Shown here in pieces: positions 1 to 7,952 of a DNA stretch of 64,000 nucleotides (positions are counted from its first letter, which is position 1; every line of letters begins with the position of its first letter). This DNA is from Cryomorpha sp963748925 (lineage in GTDB: Bacteria > Bacteroidota > Bacteroidia > Flavobacteriales_D > Cryomorphaceae). The stretch is from the NCBI GenBank assembly GCA_963748925.1, contig CAVVKG010000001.1, forward strand, positions 434,001 to 498,000. Direction: 5' to 3'. Position numbers and translations under genes: made by a program. The notes beneath the pieces are model-generated. The model searched no databases and was not told the origin of the DNA. It worked only from the letters and a program-made list of their open reading frames with translations.

Positions 1-618
1 TAAGCGAGCTGAAGTAAAAAACAGGGAGTTTTCATCAACAGATATAACCGGAGAAAAATCTGGAAATTCAGAATTTACCACAGGTCCCAGATTTTCAATT
101 TCAAATTCCACCGGAAGCTTCATTAATAGCTTGGCATTGTTTACTTGTTGCATGCCTACTTCTGCTTCGGGATATAGAAAATGTTTTACTGGTGCATTTC
201 TGATAAAAAGTTCGTAATACTCCTCGGCTTTATCGAGCCTATAATTAAGGTGCAGTGCCTTAGCGTAGTAATAATAAACTTCAACAGGCACCTTTTTTTC
301 GTAAGGGCTAAAAGGATTGTAGTTTTTATCAACTTCGCTTTTTGCAGCCTTTTCCAGAAATGGCAATGCTGCACTTTTCCTGTTAAATGATTGCAAATAA
401 GCCCTGCCGGCCTTGTAATTCACATTGGCATTATCAGGATTTTCGGTAGCTAGTTGAGTCCAGATAATGAAACTCTGGTTCAATTCATTTTCTTCATCAA
501 GCCTCACAGCTTCCTGAAATTTGCTAAAAAAACCTGTTTCCTGTCCCCGAAGGTTTATGCTGATTGCAATCAGCACCAAGAAGATTACAAAAGGTCTTAG
601 TTTATTCTTGAAATTCAT
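1..618 (-). CDS. TPR/PD40-type outer-membrane-associated protein, N-terminal part
   Basis: The gene begins with ATG at 618 on the minus strand and is still open at base 1, so only its first 206 residues are visible. It starts with a signal peptide (MNFKNKLRPF then a hydrophobic run ending around LRGQ). TPR-like helices follow (NYKAGRAYLQ, AYFYY-type pairs ending in NAPVKHFLYPEAE). The visible end, reading FPDFSPVISVDENSLFFTSAR, looks like the first blade of a PD40/WD40-like TolB propeller. In Bacteroidota this TPR-then-PD40 order is usual in OmpA-family, PorE-like envelope proteins. A C-terminal OmpA domain would lie outside the window, so that part is inference. Confidence 0.75.
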   Translation of the reverse strand, partial: MNFKNKLRPFVIFLVLIAISINLRGQETGFFSKFQEAVRLDEENELNQSFIIWTQLATENPDNANVNYKAGRAYLQSFNRKSAALPFLEKAAKSEVDKNYNPFSPYEKKVPVEVYYYYAKALHLNYRLDKAEEYYELFIRNAPVKHFLYPEAEVGMQQVNNAKLLMKLPVEFEIENLGPVVNSEFPDFSPVISVDENSLFFTSARL

Positions 619-681
619 TTAAGGCGATAATTAAGAATTCCAAAGCTAATATAAACCTACTTGTTAATTAAATAAAGTGAA

Positions 682-2040
682 TCAAATTTCCCGATTCACG
701 TCAAATTGTTCAAGATAGTCGGCAACTTTTCGCACGAAACTACCACCTAAAGCACCATCAATAATACGGTGATCGTAAGCATGAGAGAGAAACATCATGT
801 TTCTTATTCCGATAAAATCTCCTTGAGCGGTTTCAATAACGGCTGGCTTCTTACGAATAGCTCCAACAGCCATAATCGCAGCTTGCGGCTGATTAATAAT
901 CGGTGTGCCCATCACATTTCCAAAAGTTCCAACATTGGTCACAGTATAGGTACCACCCTGAATATCTTCAGGTTTTAATTTATTCTCTCGAGCTCGTCTG
1001 GCCAGGTCGTTTACCTTTTTGGCAAGGCCTACAAGGTTGAGCTGATCTGCATCGTGAATAACCGGCACTATCAAATTGCCACTAGGCAATGCTGTTGCCA
1101 TACCGATATTAATATGCTTACGCTTAATGATATTAGTTCCATCAGTTGAAACATTAACCATAGGCATATCTTTAATTGCTTTTACAATTGCTTCTATAAA
1201 GATGGGAGTAAAAGTGAGTTTTTCGCCTTCGCGTTGCTCAAACTTATTTTTCCATTTATTTCTCCAGGTCACGATATTGGTCATATCGGCTTCTACGTAC
1301 GATGTAACATGTGGCGAATTGTGTTTGCTCATTACCATATGTTCAGAAATAAGCTTGCGCATTCTGTCCATTTCCATGATCTCATCATCCGGACCTGCTA
1401 CAACTGCAGGGCCTTTCGCTGCTTGTTTTTGAGGCGCAGGTGCAGGCGTTTTACCTGTACTAGTTGAAGGCTTTTCATCCTTAGACTTATCCTCCGCAGC
1501 TGGAGTAGCTACATGGCTGCGATTTGGGATATAGCTTAAAATATCCTTTTTAGTAACTCTGCCATCCATTCCACTTCCTTCAATCTTTTCGAGCTCACCC
1601 ATCCCAATGCCTTCTTCTTTAGCGATATTGCGTACCAAAGGAGAGTAAAATCTTCCCGAAGGACCTTCTTTAGAAACCTCAGTGCCGCTCATTACAGGTT
1701 CGCTTCTGTGCTCGGCACCATTACTTTGATCGTTAGAAACTGCTTCTGGTTTGGCTTCCGCTGATGATGGAGCAGAAGTTTTGGGTGCGGAACTATCATT
1801 GCCTACTTTTATAATGGCAATAGGCTGGCCTACTTCCACTACGTCGCCTTCTTCGCAAAGGCGCTTTACCAAAATACCATCTTCAGGCGATGGAACTTCG
1901 CTATCTACTTTATCCGTAGCAATTTCAATGATAGGCTCATCAGCCTCTACAGCATCCCCTTCATTCTTAATCCAACTTACAATCGTAGCTTCTGCTACAC
2001 TCTCGCCCATTTTGGGCAGCAGAATTTCAACTTCTGGCAT
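682..2040 (-). CDS. dihydrolipoamide acyltransferase, E2 of a 2-oxoacid dehydrogenase complex
   Basis: E2 core enzyme that moves the acyl group from its lipoyl arm to CoA. At 452 aa it has the full three-part layout. The N-terminal lipoyl domain carries the lipoyl lysine K44 in the motif TDKVDSEV. After an Ala/Pro/Ser-rich linker comes a peripheral subunit-binding domain at about 131-168 (SPLVRNIAKEEG, GMDGRVTKKDI). A second linker leads to the catalytic domain with HAYDHRIIDGALGG near the C-terminus (H424, D428). A single lipoyl domain and the DKVDSE motif fit branched-chain or 2-oxoglutarate type E2 better than pyruvate type, but the substrate cannot be fixed from sequence alone. No E1 or E3 gene is adjacent. 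The upstream gap holds its own promoter-like signal. Confidence 0.9.
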   Translation of the reverse strand: MPEVEILLPKMGESVAEATIVSWIKNEGDAVEADEPIIEIATDKVDSEVPSPEDGILVKRLCEEGDVVEVGQPIAIIKVGNDSSAPKTSAPSSAEAKPEAVSNDQSNGAEHRSEPVMSGTEVSKEGPSGRFYSPLVRNIAKEEGIGMGELEKIEGSGMDGRVTKKDILSYIPNRSHVATPAAEDKSKDEKPSTSTGKTPAPAPQKQAAKGPAVVAGPDDEIMEMDRMRKLISEHMVMSKHNSPHVTSYVEADMTNIVTWRNKWKNKFEQREGEKLTFTPIFIEAIVKAIKDMPMVNVSTDGTNIIKRKHINIGMATALPSGNLIVPVIHDADQLNLVGLAKKVNDLARRARENKLKPEDIQGGTYTVTNVGTFGNVMGTPIINQPQAAIMAVGAIRKKPAVIETAQGDFIGIRNMMFLSHAYDHRIIDGALGGSFVRKVADYLEQFDVNREI

Positions 2041-2065
2041 AGTAATATTTTCTTTTTTCGCACGA

Positions 2066-2095
2066 CAAAATTAGTTGAATTATCGTGAACCACAA
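2066..2095 (-). promoter_or_regulatory. Bacteroidota-type promoter for the E2 gene
   Basis: On the minus strand TTG (2095-2093) is followed after 19 bases by TAATTTTG (2073-2066), a full match to the TAnnTTTG -7 element of the primary Bacteroidota sigma factor. Transcription would start near 2058, some 18 bases before the E2 ATG. This would let E2 be expressed separately from the glycosyltransferase upstream on the same strand. Confidence 0.45.
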
Positions 2096-2113
2096 TCAAA
2101 CTGTACTTACTAT

Positions 2114-4063
2114 CTAATCCTTTCTTCCCAAATTATTAAATCCGGCACCTATTATGGAAAGATCATTCCGGGCGCTATACTCACGTGCGTAAACGGCATT
2201 TAACTTTCTTGCCGTTTCTTGTGGCGCCTTTATTCGTTTTAAACGATCAAGCGGACCTAAAACCCCCTTTTTTATTTTCGGAAGCAAATCATCCCCAGGT
2301 TTCCAATAGGAATAACCCACCCACGACTTATAACCCGCTATTACTGAAAAGATATTAGAAAGGAAACCAAGTTTATTTTCAACCATCCAAATTAGGACGG
2401 GTGCACCAAGCAGAAAAAGAAAAGAAAGAATAACATCAAGCATTCTTTTTTTTCGCTTGTTTTTTGGTTTAGTTACCGCATCAATATCCATTATAAATAA
2501 GTCACCACCTTTCTCTATAGAATTGCTACCTATTATGTACAGACTTTCAGGAGGAGCTATTTTAAAATCGAGCTTTTTACGTTCTACACTTGCCATCAGG
2601 CTTATAATCCGGTGAGAGGGTACATCTTCTCCACTAAAAATTACCGAATCAAGTTTGTAAACTTCCGTTACCTCTTGCAGCCGGTCTGCTTGTGAAACGT
2701 TTCCCTCCGAGGGAACCTGCGGAGATATTTGAAAAATGGATTTAATAGGATTGCCCGCATCTTCCAGCAGGTTACGTATTCTCGCAAACTCGGCTGAATT
2801 GGCAACAATTCCTACGCGTTGCTGCATAGGCCTTCCCAATCGGTAATTTTTGATACGAAGGAAATGCAAAACCAATCTGAAAATAATGTAGATGATTGAG
2901 GTACTGATAGTTCCCAGCAGAATAAGGGCGCGTGAAAAGCGCAAATCTTCGGGTAGCAATGCGTAGCTAACCAATATTACGATTGTACCTATTAATACTC
3001 CCCGCAAGATTCGCAGAAGGTTTGCAGGCTTGTCGTAGCCGCCATTTAGCAACACACTTCCCATCCAAATTAAGGTGTAGGCACCAAAACCGAAATAAAC
3101 CATTTTCGCTTCATAATCTACGTGGTTGTAGTTTTCGTAAAGGCTTTTGGTATAAAGCAGAGCGAAAAAAATCAGCAAAGCATCCAGTACCGGAACAATC
3201 GATTTTTTAATAAATCGGTTAGCTATGGCTATAAAAGCTCTCAAATAGATAGCCATGTTGATTAAAAACGAATACGTTTTTGCCAACCTGGCTGAAAAGT
3301 GCTTACTCGCAAAAATCAACATAGCACGGTAAAAAACAAACACATAATTCACACTGCTTTTCTTCGTGCTTTCGCCTTTGTAATGAATGATGCGGGTTTC
3401 CGGGTAGTAGTAATTTTTATAACCACCAAGAACAATCCGATACGACAAATCAATGTCTTCGCCATACATAAAAAAGGCTTCGTCAAGCAGTCCAACCTTA
3501 TCAAGGGTTTCTTTTCGCATTAGCATAAAGGCACCCGATAAAATCGCAACTTCGTGAGTGTCATCCTTATCGAGATAGCCCAGGTGGTATTGGCCAAAAA
3601 TTTTTGATTTTGGAAATAAAGCCGAAAGGCCGAATATTTTATAGAAAGCCACAGCTGGAGTGGGCAATCCTCGTTTGCTCTCCGGTAAAAACTGACCTTT
3701 ACCATCTATCATTTTTACGCCTAGTCCTCCAGCTTCTTCATGAGCATCCATAAAATCCACAGACTTCACAAAAGTGTCTTCCTCTACCAGTGTGTCGGGA
3801 TTGAGCAAGAGCACATAGCGCCCTTTGGCAATTCGCATTGCCTGATTATTGGCCCGACTAAAACCGACGTTATCTTTATTTGCAATAAGTATGACATCAG
3901 GAAACTTCTCACGAACCATTTCTACAGATCCGTCAACTGAGTTATTGTCAACCACAAATACCTCGCATGAAATATTTTCTGAGGCACGTAAAACGCTGTG
4001 AAGGCACTGCTCCAAAAAATATGACACGTTGTAGTTAACAATCACTACCGACAAGTCGACCAT
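2114..4063 (-). CDS. family 2 glycosyltransferase fused to a degenerate sugar-phosphate-transferase-like half
   Basis: The N-terminal 270 residues are a GT2 rhamnosyltransferase-like domain: VVIVNYNVSYFLEQCL at the start, the DNNSVDGS loop, LLLNPDT as the metal-binding DxD-type site, and GEDIDLSYR near its end. About five membrane segments follow (roughly 280-405). A Rossmann-like stretch (RVGIVANSAEFARIRNLL to IISLMASVERKKLDF) resembles the CoA-binding-like domain of WcaJ/PglC-type enzymes. The end (KRMLDVILSFLFLLGAPV, GYKSWVGYSY) matches the membrane anchor and a late motif of bacterial sugar transferases, but the catalytic core between them is missing. The gene probably acts in cell-surface polysaccharide assembly. 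It ends 74 bases before E2 and starts 2 bases after recR, so it may share the recR transcript. Confidence 0.8.
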   Translation of the reverse strand: MVDLSVVIVNYNVSYFLEQCLHSVLRASENISCEVFVVDNNSVDGSVEMVREKFPDVILIANKDNVGFSRANNQAMRIAKGRYVLLLNPDTLVEEDTFVKSVDFMDAHEEAGGLGVKMIDGKGQFLPESKRGLPTPAVAFYKIFGLSALFPKSKIFGQYHLGYLDKDDTHEVAILSGAFMLMRKETLDKVGLLDEAFFMYGEDIDLSYRIVLGGYKNYYYPETRIIHYKGESTKKSSVNYVFVFYRAMLIFASKHFSARLAKTYSFLINMAIYLRAFIAIANRFIKKSIVPVLDALLIFFALLYTKSLYENYNHVDYEAKMVYFGFGAYTLIWMGSVLLNGGYDKPANLLRILRGVLIGTIVILVSYALLPEDLRFSRALILLGTISTSIIYIIFRLVLHFLRIKNYRLGRPMQQRVGIVANSAEFARIRNLLEDAGNPIKSIFQISPQVPSEGNVSQADRLQEVTEVYKLDSVIFSGEDVPSHRIISLMASVERKKLDFKIAPPESLYIIGSNSIEKGGDLFIMDIDAVTKPKNKRKKRMLDVILSFLFLLGAPVLIWMVENKLGFLSNIFSVIAGYKSWVGYSYWKPGDDLLPKIKKGVLGPLDRLKRIKAPQETARKLNAVYAREYSARNDLSIIGAGFNNLGRKD

Positions 4064-4065
4064 TC

Positions 4066-4677
4066 CTAAAATGCTTTATCGTATGGCCGGCGATGAAGAA
4101 TGGAGCGACCTAAGGTTATTTCATCGGCATACTGGAGTTCGTCGCCAACAGCTACACCTCGCGATAAAGTAGAGATGACAACATCGCTGCGTTTTTCAAA
4201 CTTTTTAAATAGGTAATAAGCAGTTGTATCTCCCTCCATGGTGGGAGAAAGAGCAAGAATTATTTCAGTTGTATCCTTTGAATTTGCCCGATCAATCAAT
4301 CCGCCGATATTCAAATCTGAAGGACCAATGCCGTCCATCGGTGAAATTTTCCCACCCAACACATGGTATAATCCTTTAAATTGATGAGTCGACTCCAGGG
4401 CCATTACATCTCTTATATCTTCCACAACGCATAAGGTGGATCTATCTCTGGCGGGATTGGAGCATATCTGACACGTTTCGGTGTCTGAAATATTGTAACA
4501 AACATTGCATAATTTGATATTCTTGCGTAGTTCGTTAAACGAAGAGGTAAATCGCTCTACTTCGTCCGTAGTTCTGCCAAGTAAATCCAGCACATATCGA
4601 AGTGCTGTTTTACGCCCCACACCGGGTAGAGAAGCCATTTCATTTACGGCATCTTCTATATATTTCGATGGAATCAT
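4066..4677 (-). CDS. recR: recombination mediator RecR
   Basis: RecR works with RecO (and RecF) to load RecA at single-strand gaps. The 203-aa length is normal for the family. Visible parts in order: a helix-hairpin-helix at about 15-33 (LPGVGRKTALRYVLDLL), a four-cysteine zinc finger (C57, C60, C69, C72), and a Toprim domain opening with CVVEDIRDVMALE and continuing through LGGKISPMDGIGP. The C-terminal stretch LSRGVAVGDELQYADEITLGRS is the usual RecR signature. It is followed after 2 bases by the glycosyltransferase gene. The ATG is at 4677, and a -7-like TATTTTTG lies only 5 bases upstream of it (4689-4682), so the mRNA could have almost no leader. Confidence 0.96.
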   Translation of the reverse strand: MIPSKYIEDAVNEMASLPGVGRKTALRYVLDLLGRTTDEVERFTSSFNELRKNIKLCNVCYNISDTETCQICSNPARDRSTLCVVEDIRDVMALESTHQFKGLYHVLGGKISPMDGIGPSDLNIGGLIDRANSKDTTEIILALSPTMEGDTTAYYLFKKFEKRSDVVISTLSRGVAVGDELQYADEITLGRSILHRRPYDKAF

Positions 4678-4904
4678 TTTGCAAAAATAAGCATTCGGAG
4701 TGAGTCATAGGCATTGAAGCTTTTTATAAACCAATGGCACTCAAATCGGATTGGTCGTCTTATTACTTTTCGTAAAAAAAGCCAATCTTAATTGATTTTT
4801 TGAATTTCATTCTGAGTATAAAATGGGACCGTACTTGTTTGTTTATCTGGGATGTAGGCAGAACTGCTTTTGCTTTGGTAAAAGTTAAGGAATGTAAATT
4901 CGTA

Positions 4905-5124
4905 AATCGTGGAGTAACAAATTAAATAACTTGGTCGTCAGACAAGCAACAAACAAACAAACAAACTTTTTCCATTTAATGGAAAGCACTAAACAAACTA
5001 AACGTATTGACGGATAGAGAATCGGATAAGAAATAATATTTTGTTGTCGCTAGTTTTCATAGGCTAAATTTTAATAGACAACAATTTTGCAGTCTCGTGT
5101 TGGTGGCACGGGACTGCTTTTTTT
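4905..5124 (+). ncRNA. candidate structured small RNA upstream of the MBL gene, about 215 nt
   Basis: No protein-coding frame of note is present between recR and the MBL gene, but the plus strand looks like a transcription unit. A partial promoter (TTTG 4874-4877, 17 bases, TAAATTCG 4895-4902) would start RNA near 4909, and a strong terminator ends it at 5124. Inside are several clean inverted repeats: TTTCCATT/AATGGAAA around 4970-4986, TTGTTGTC (5041-5048) with GACAACAA (5077-5084), and a CAAACAAACAAACAAAC run at 4949-4965 complementary to TTGTTTGTTT at 4834-4843. I do not recognise it as tmRNA, SRP RNA or RNase P RNA; a 6S-like RNA is possible but unproven. The 5' end is uncertain. Confidence 0.4.
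5089..5124 (+). terminator. strong intrinsic terminator
   Basis: An 11-bp stem (GCAGTCTCGTG at 5089-5099 with CACGGGACTGC at 5107-5117, one G-T pair) closes a 7-nt loop and is followed by seven T residues. The T-run lies only on the plus side; the minus side has none after the stem. It therefore ends a plus-strand transcript even though both neighbouring genes lie on the minus strand. Confidence 0.85.
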
Positions 5125-5983
5125 ACCCAAAAATACCCGAGAACGTATGTGTTTCCTTTAGGCGAATGCCTTTTTCTGTATGTTCAACAATGGCGCATTC
5201 ATTATCAATATCATGCTCCAGAAAAATAATATGTTCTTTGTCAGCTGCAGCGTTTAGGAAAATTTCTTTGTCTTTTAGTGTCTCGAGGGGACGGACATCG
5301 TAACCCATAATATACGGCATGGGAATGTGGCTCGCCGAAGGCATTAAATCGGCGGCAAAGATTAGTGTCTTTTCTTTGTAGTCGATATATGGAATCATCT
5401 GGCTTTCAGTATGACCATCTACAAAAAAGGTCCTGAATCCAGGGAGGAATTCTTCCTTATTCCATCTCCCGTCACGTTTTATGAAATTGAGCTGTCCCGA
5501 TTCCTGAATGGGAAGGATATTCTCTTTTAGGAAAGATGCTTTTTCACGGTCATTCGGATTAACCGCCCAGTCCCAGTGCAGTTCATTACTCCAGTATTTT
5601 GCATTTTTGAAGGTAGGCTCGTATCTGTCCTTCCCTTTATTGTAAACTACAGCGCCACCACAGTGATCGAAGTGCAGATGAGTTAAGAATACATCGGTAA
5701 TATCGTCGAGTCCAAACCCAAGAGCTTCAATAGATTTTTTAAGGGTACTATCTCCAAATAGGTAATAATAGCTGAAGAATTTTTCACTTTGTTTATCACC
5801 CATTCCGGTATCTATGAGTATTAGTCTGTCACCATCTTCTATCAGCATGCAACGCATAGACCAACTGCACATATTATTCTCATCAGCGGGTTTTGTTCGT
5901 GACCACAGGGATTTTGGAACAACACCAAACATTGCTCCACCATCTAACTTAAAATTTCCGGTTTCTATTGGGTATATTTTCAT
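5123..5983 (-). CDS. metallo-beta-lactamase fold hydrolase
   Basis: A 286-aa MBL-fold enzyme, probably cytoplasmic since no signal peptide is present. The zinc-binding motif HLHFDH is complete (H102, H104, D106, H107), with further ligands H191 (FVDGHTES), D212 (FAADLMPS) and H257 (FLEHD). The motif LIDTGMGDK before it is normal for the fold. The overall pattern resembles the AHL-lactonase/glyoxalase-II-like branch, but the substrate cannot be named. Its last bases overlap the T-run of the plus-strand terminator, so the two transcripts converge here. Confidence 0.85.
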   Translation of the reverse strand: MKIYPIETGNFKLDGGAMFGVVPKSLWSRTKPADENNMCSWSMRCMLIEDGDRLILIDTGMGDKQSEKFFSYYYLFGDSTLKKSIEALGFGLDDITDVFLTHLHFDHCGGAVVYNKGKDRYEPTFKNAKYWSNELHWDWAVNPNDREKASFLKENILPIQESGQLNFIKRDGRWNKEEFLPGFRTFFVDGHTESQMIPYIDYKEKTLIFAADLMPSASHIPMPYIMGYDVRPLETLKDKEIFLNAAADKEHIIFLEHDIDNECAIVEHTEKGIRLKETHTFSGIFG

Positions 5984-6078
5984 TGTAAATCTCAGTTTTT
6001 GCTAAAGTAACAATACCTTGTGTAAAAACGAATGAAATTAGAAAGCTTAACTCTCCGTTTCATAAGTAAGTTCATGCC

Positions 6079-7444
6079 ATGAAAATACACTTCATAGCCA
6101 TTGGCGGAAGCGCCATGCATAATCTTGCTATCGCCTTGAGCCGTAAGGGTTTTATAGTAACTGGTAGTGACGACGAAATTTTTGAACCTTCAAAATCGAG
6201 ACTGTTAAAACAGGGTATTCTGCCTGTAAAAATGGGTTGGGATCCGGCAAGAATTACTCTCAGACTTAGATGCCATCGTGCTCGGCATGCATGCCCGTGC
6301 TGATAATCCGGAGCTAGCTCGCGCAAGCGAATTAGGAATTGAAATTTTTTCATACCCGGAATATGTCTACAAGCAAACAGCTGGCAAAAACCGCGTAGTT
6401 ATTGGCGGAAGCCATGGTAAAACGACCATAACCAGTATGTTGCTTCACGTTTTAAAAAGTGCTGAGAAAAATACCGATTACCTTGTTGGTGCCCAGTTAG
6501 AAGGATATGATTGTATGGTAAGGCTCTCTGAATCTGCAGAAATTGCGGTAATAGAGGGCGATGAATATCTCTCTTCGCCAATAGATCGTAGGCCAAAATT
6601 CCATCTTTACAAGCCCAATATTGCACTTATAACCGGAATTGCCTGGGATCATATCAATGTATTTCCTACATGGGATAATTATGTAGAGCAATTCAAAAAG
6701 TTTATAGATCTGATTGAACCCAATGGTTATCTGGTTTACTATACTGGTGATGAGGTGCTCAATGAATTGGCAAAGAATGCCAGGAAGGATGTTAACTGCA
6801 TTGGGTACAATACTCATTCGCATAGAATTGAAAACGGAAAAACCATTTTGCAATCGCCTTCCGGCGAATATCCACTAGAAGTATTTGGCGATCACAATCT
6901 CCAAAATATTAGCGGTGCAGCGGAAGTTTTGCGATTGTTAGGACTTTCTGACACTGAAATTTTCACTTCTCTTCAAGATTTTTCCGGAGCTTCTAAAAGA
7001 CTCGAAAAAGTAGGAGAGAAGGACGACTTTTTATTTTATAAAGACTTTGCCCACGCGCCGAGTAAACTTAAGGCGACAACGTCGGCTTTAAAAATGCAAT
7101 ATCCCGATAAGGAGCTTATTGCCTGTATGGAGTTGCATACATTTAGCAGTTTAAACAAAAAGTTCTTGCCTCTTTACAAAGGTGCTATGGAAAAGGCAGA
7201 TCGAGCTTTGGTATATTTTAGTCCGGAAGTAGTTTCTCATAAAAAGCTGGAAACACTTTCAGCAGCAGATGTTAAAGAAGCCTTTGGGGGAAGCAATGTA
7301 GAAATATTCACAGAATCTGATGATTTGCTTAAAACATTAAAATCTATTTCCTGGAAAGGAAAAACATTGCTGATGATGAGCAGCGGAAACTTTGATGGAA
7401 TTGACTTTGCAAACCTTAGTGAAGAAATAATCGAGAGCCTTTAA
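6079..7444 (+). CDS. mpl: Mpl-type UDP-MurNAc:tripeptide ligase, interrupted by a frameshift
   Basis: Mur-ligase family enzyme that reattaches recycled murein tripeptide to UDP-MurNAc. The first 60 codons (MKIHFIAIGGSAMHNLAIAL to GWDPARIT) run in one frame from 6079. The rest (SDLDAIVLGMHARADNPEL onward) runs one base later from 6260 to the stop at 7444. Removing one base near 6259 gives a continuous protein of about 454 aa, normal for Mpl. The ATP loop GGSHGKTTITSM, the EGDEY motif and the DFAHAPSKL motif are all intact. The GMHARADNP stretch separates it from MurC. The fault is either a sequencing error or a recent inactivating mutation; no slippery site for programmed frameshifting is visible. 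Confidence 0.85.
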
Positions 7445-7448
7445 AAGC

Positions 7449-7940
7449 TTACCGCTGCCGCATGATGAGCCTTTTGAGAACTGTAAAAAAAACGGCGTAA
7501 AAAGCAGAGGAGATCATAAAACCAATAAGGAGAAGCACAGAAAAGTTTCTCAAAGAAAAGAAATCTTCAACCTGCTTTCTCAGTTGGGCATGCTTTGACT
7601 CGGGGTTACTTTCCAGCGCTGACTGGAGAATTTCAGCTTGTTTTTCGGGGAAAAACTCCTTGTCTATAAATCCATAAAACACGATTATAAAAACAATCAT
7701 TATTACGGCAAAAACTGCCATAATGCGCATTGCGGCAGACACTTCTTTTATAAAAGCCGGCACTACAGTTCTTGGCCAAATAGAGTAGATGCATAAGGGA
7801 ATTAAAGTTCCCACTGCTAAGAACAAAAAGACCATCTGAAAAGGGGGCCAATTAATATCTGCGAAATGAAAAGAGAGCCGCACAACTATAAGAAGAAGTG
7901 CGGCTCTAATTGGAATATTTAAATTGGGATGTTTAGCCAT
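7449..7940 (-). CDS. four-helix membrane protein, DUF4199-like
   Basis: A 163-aa protein with about four membrane segments (AALLLIVVRLSFHF, MVFLFLAVGTLIPLCIYSI, MAVFAVIMIVFIIVFYGFI, FSVLLLIGFMISSAFYAVFF) and a charged cytosolic or periplasmic stretch (PEKQAEILQSALESNPESK) before the last one. The FYGFIDKEFF motif after the third helix and the overall layout match DUF4199 proteins of Bacteroidota, whose role is unknown. It lies 12 bases downstream of rho on the same strand, and converges with mpl with only 4 bases between the stops. Confidence 0.6.
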   Translation of the reverse strand: MAKHPNLNIPIRAALLLIVVRLSFHFADINWPPFQMVFLFLAVGTLIPLCIYSIWPRTVVPAFIKEVSAAMRIMAVFAVIMIVFIIVFYGFIDKEFFPEKQAEILQSALESNPESKHAQLRKQVEDFFSLRNFSVLLLIGFMISSAFYAVFFTVLKRLIMRQR

Positions 7941-7952
7941 GCCCTTGTTGTA

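Noticed and set aside
6072..6353. 93-aa minus-strand frame over the mpl frameshift region
   Set aside because: Antisense shadow; the plus-strand frames match Mpl on both sides of the break.
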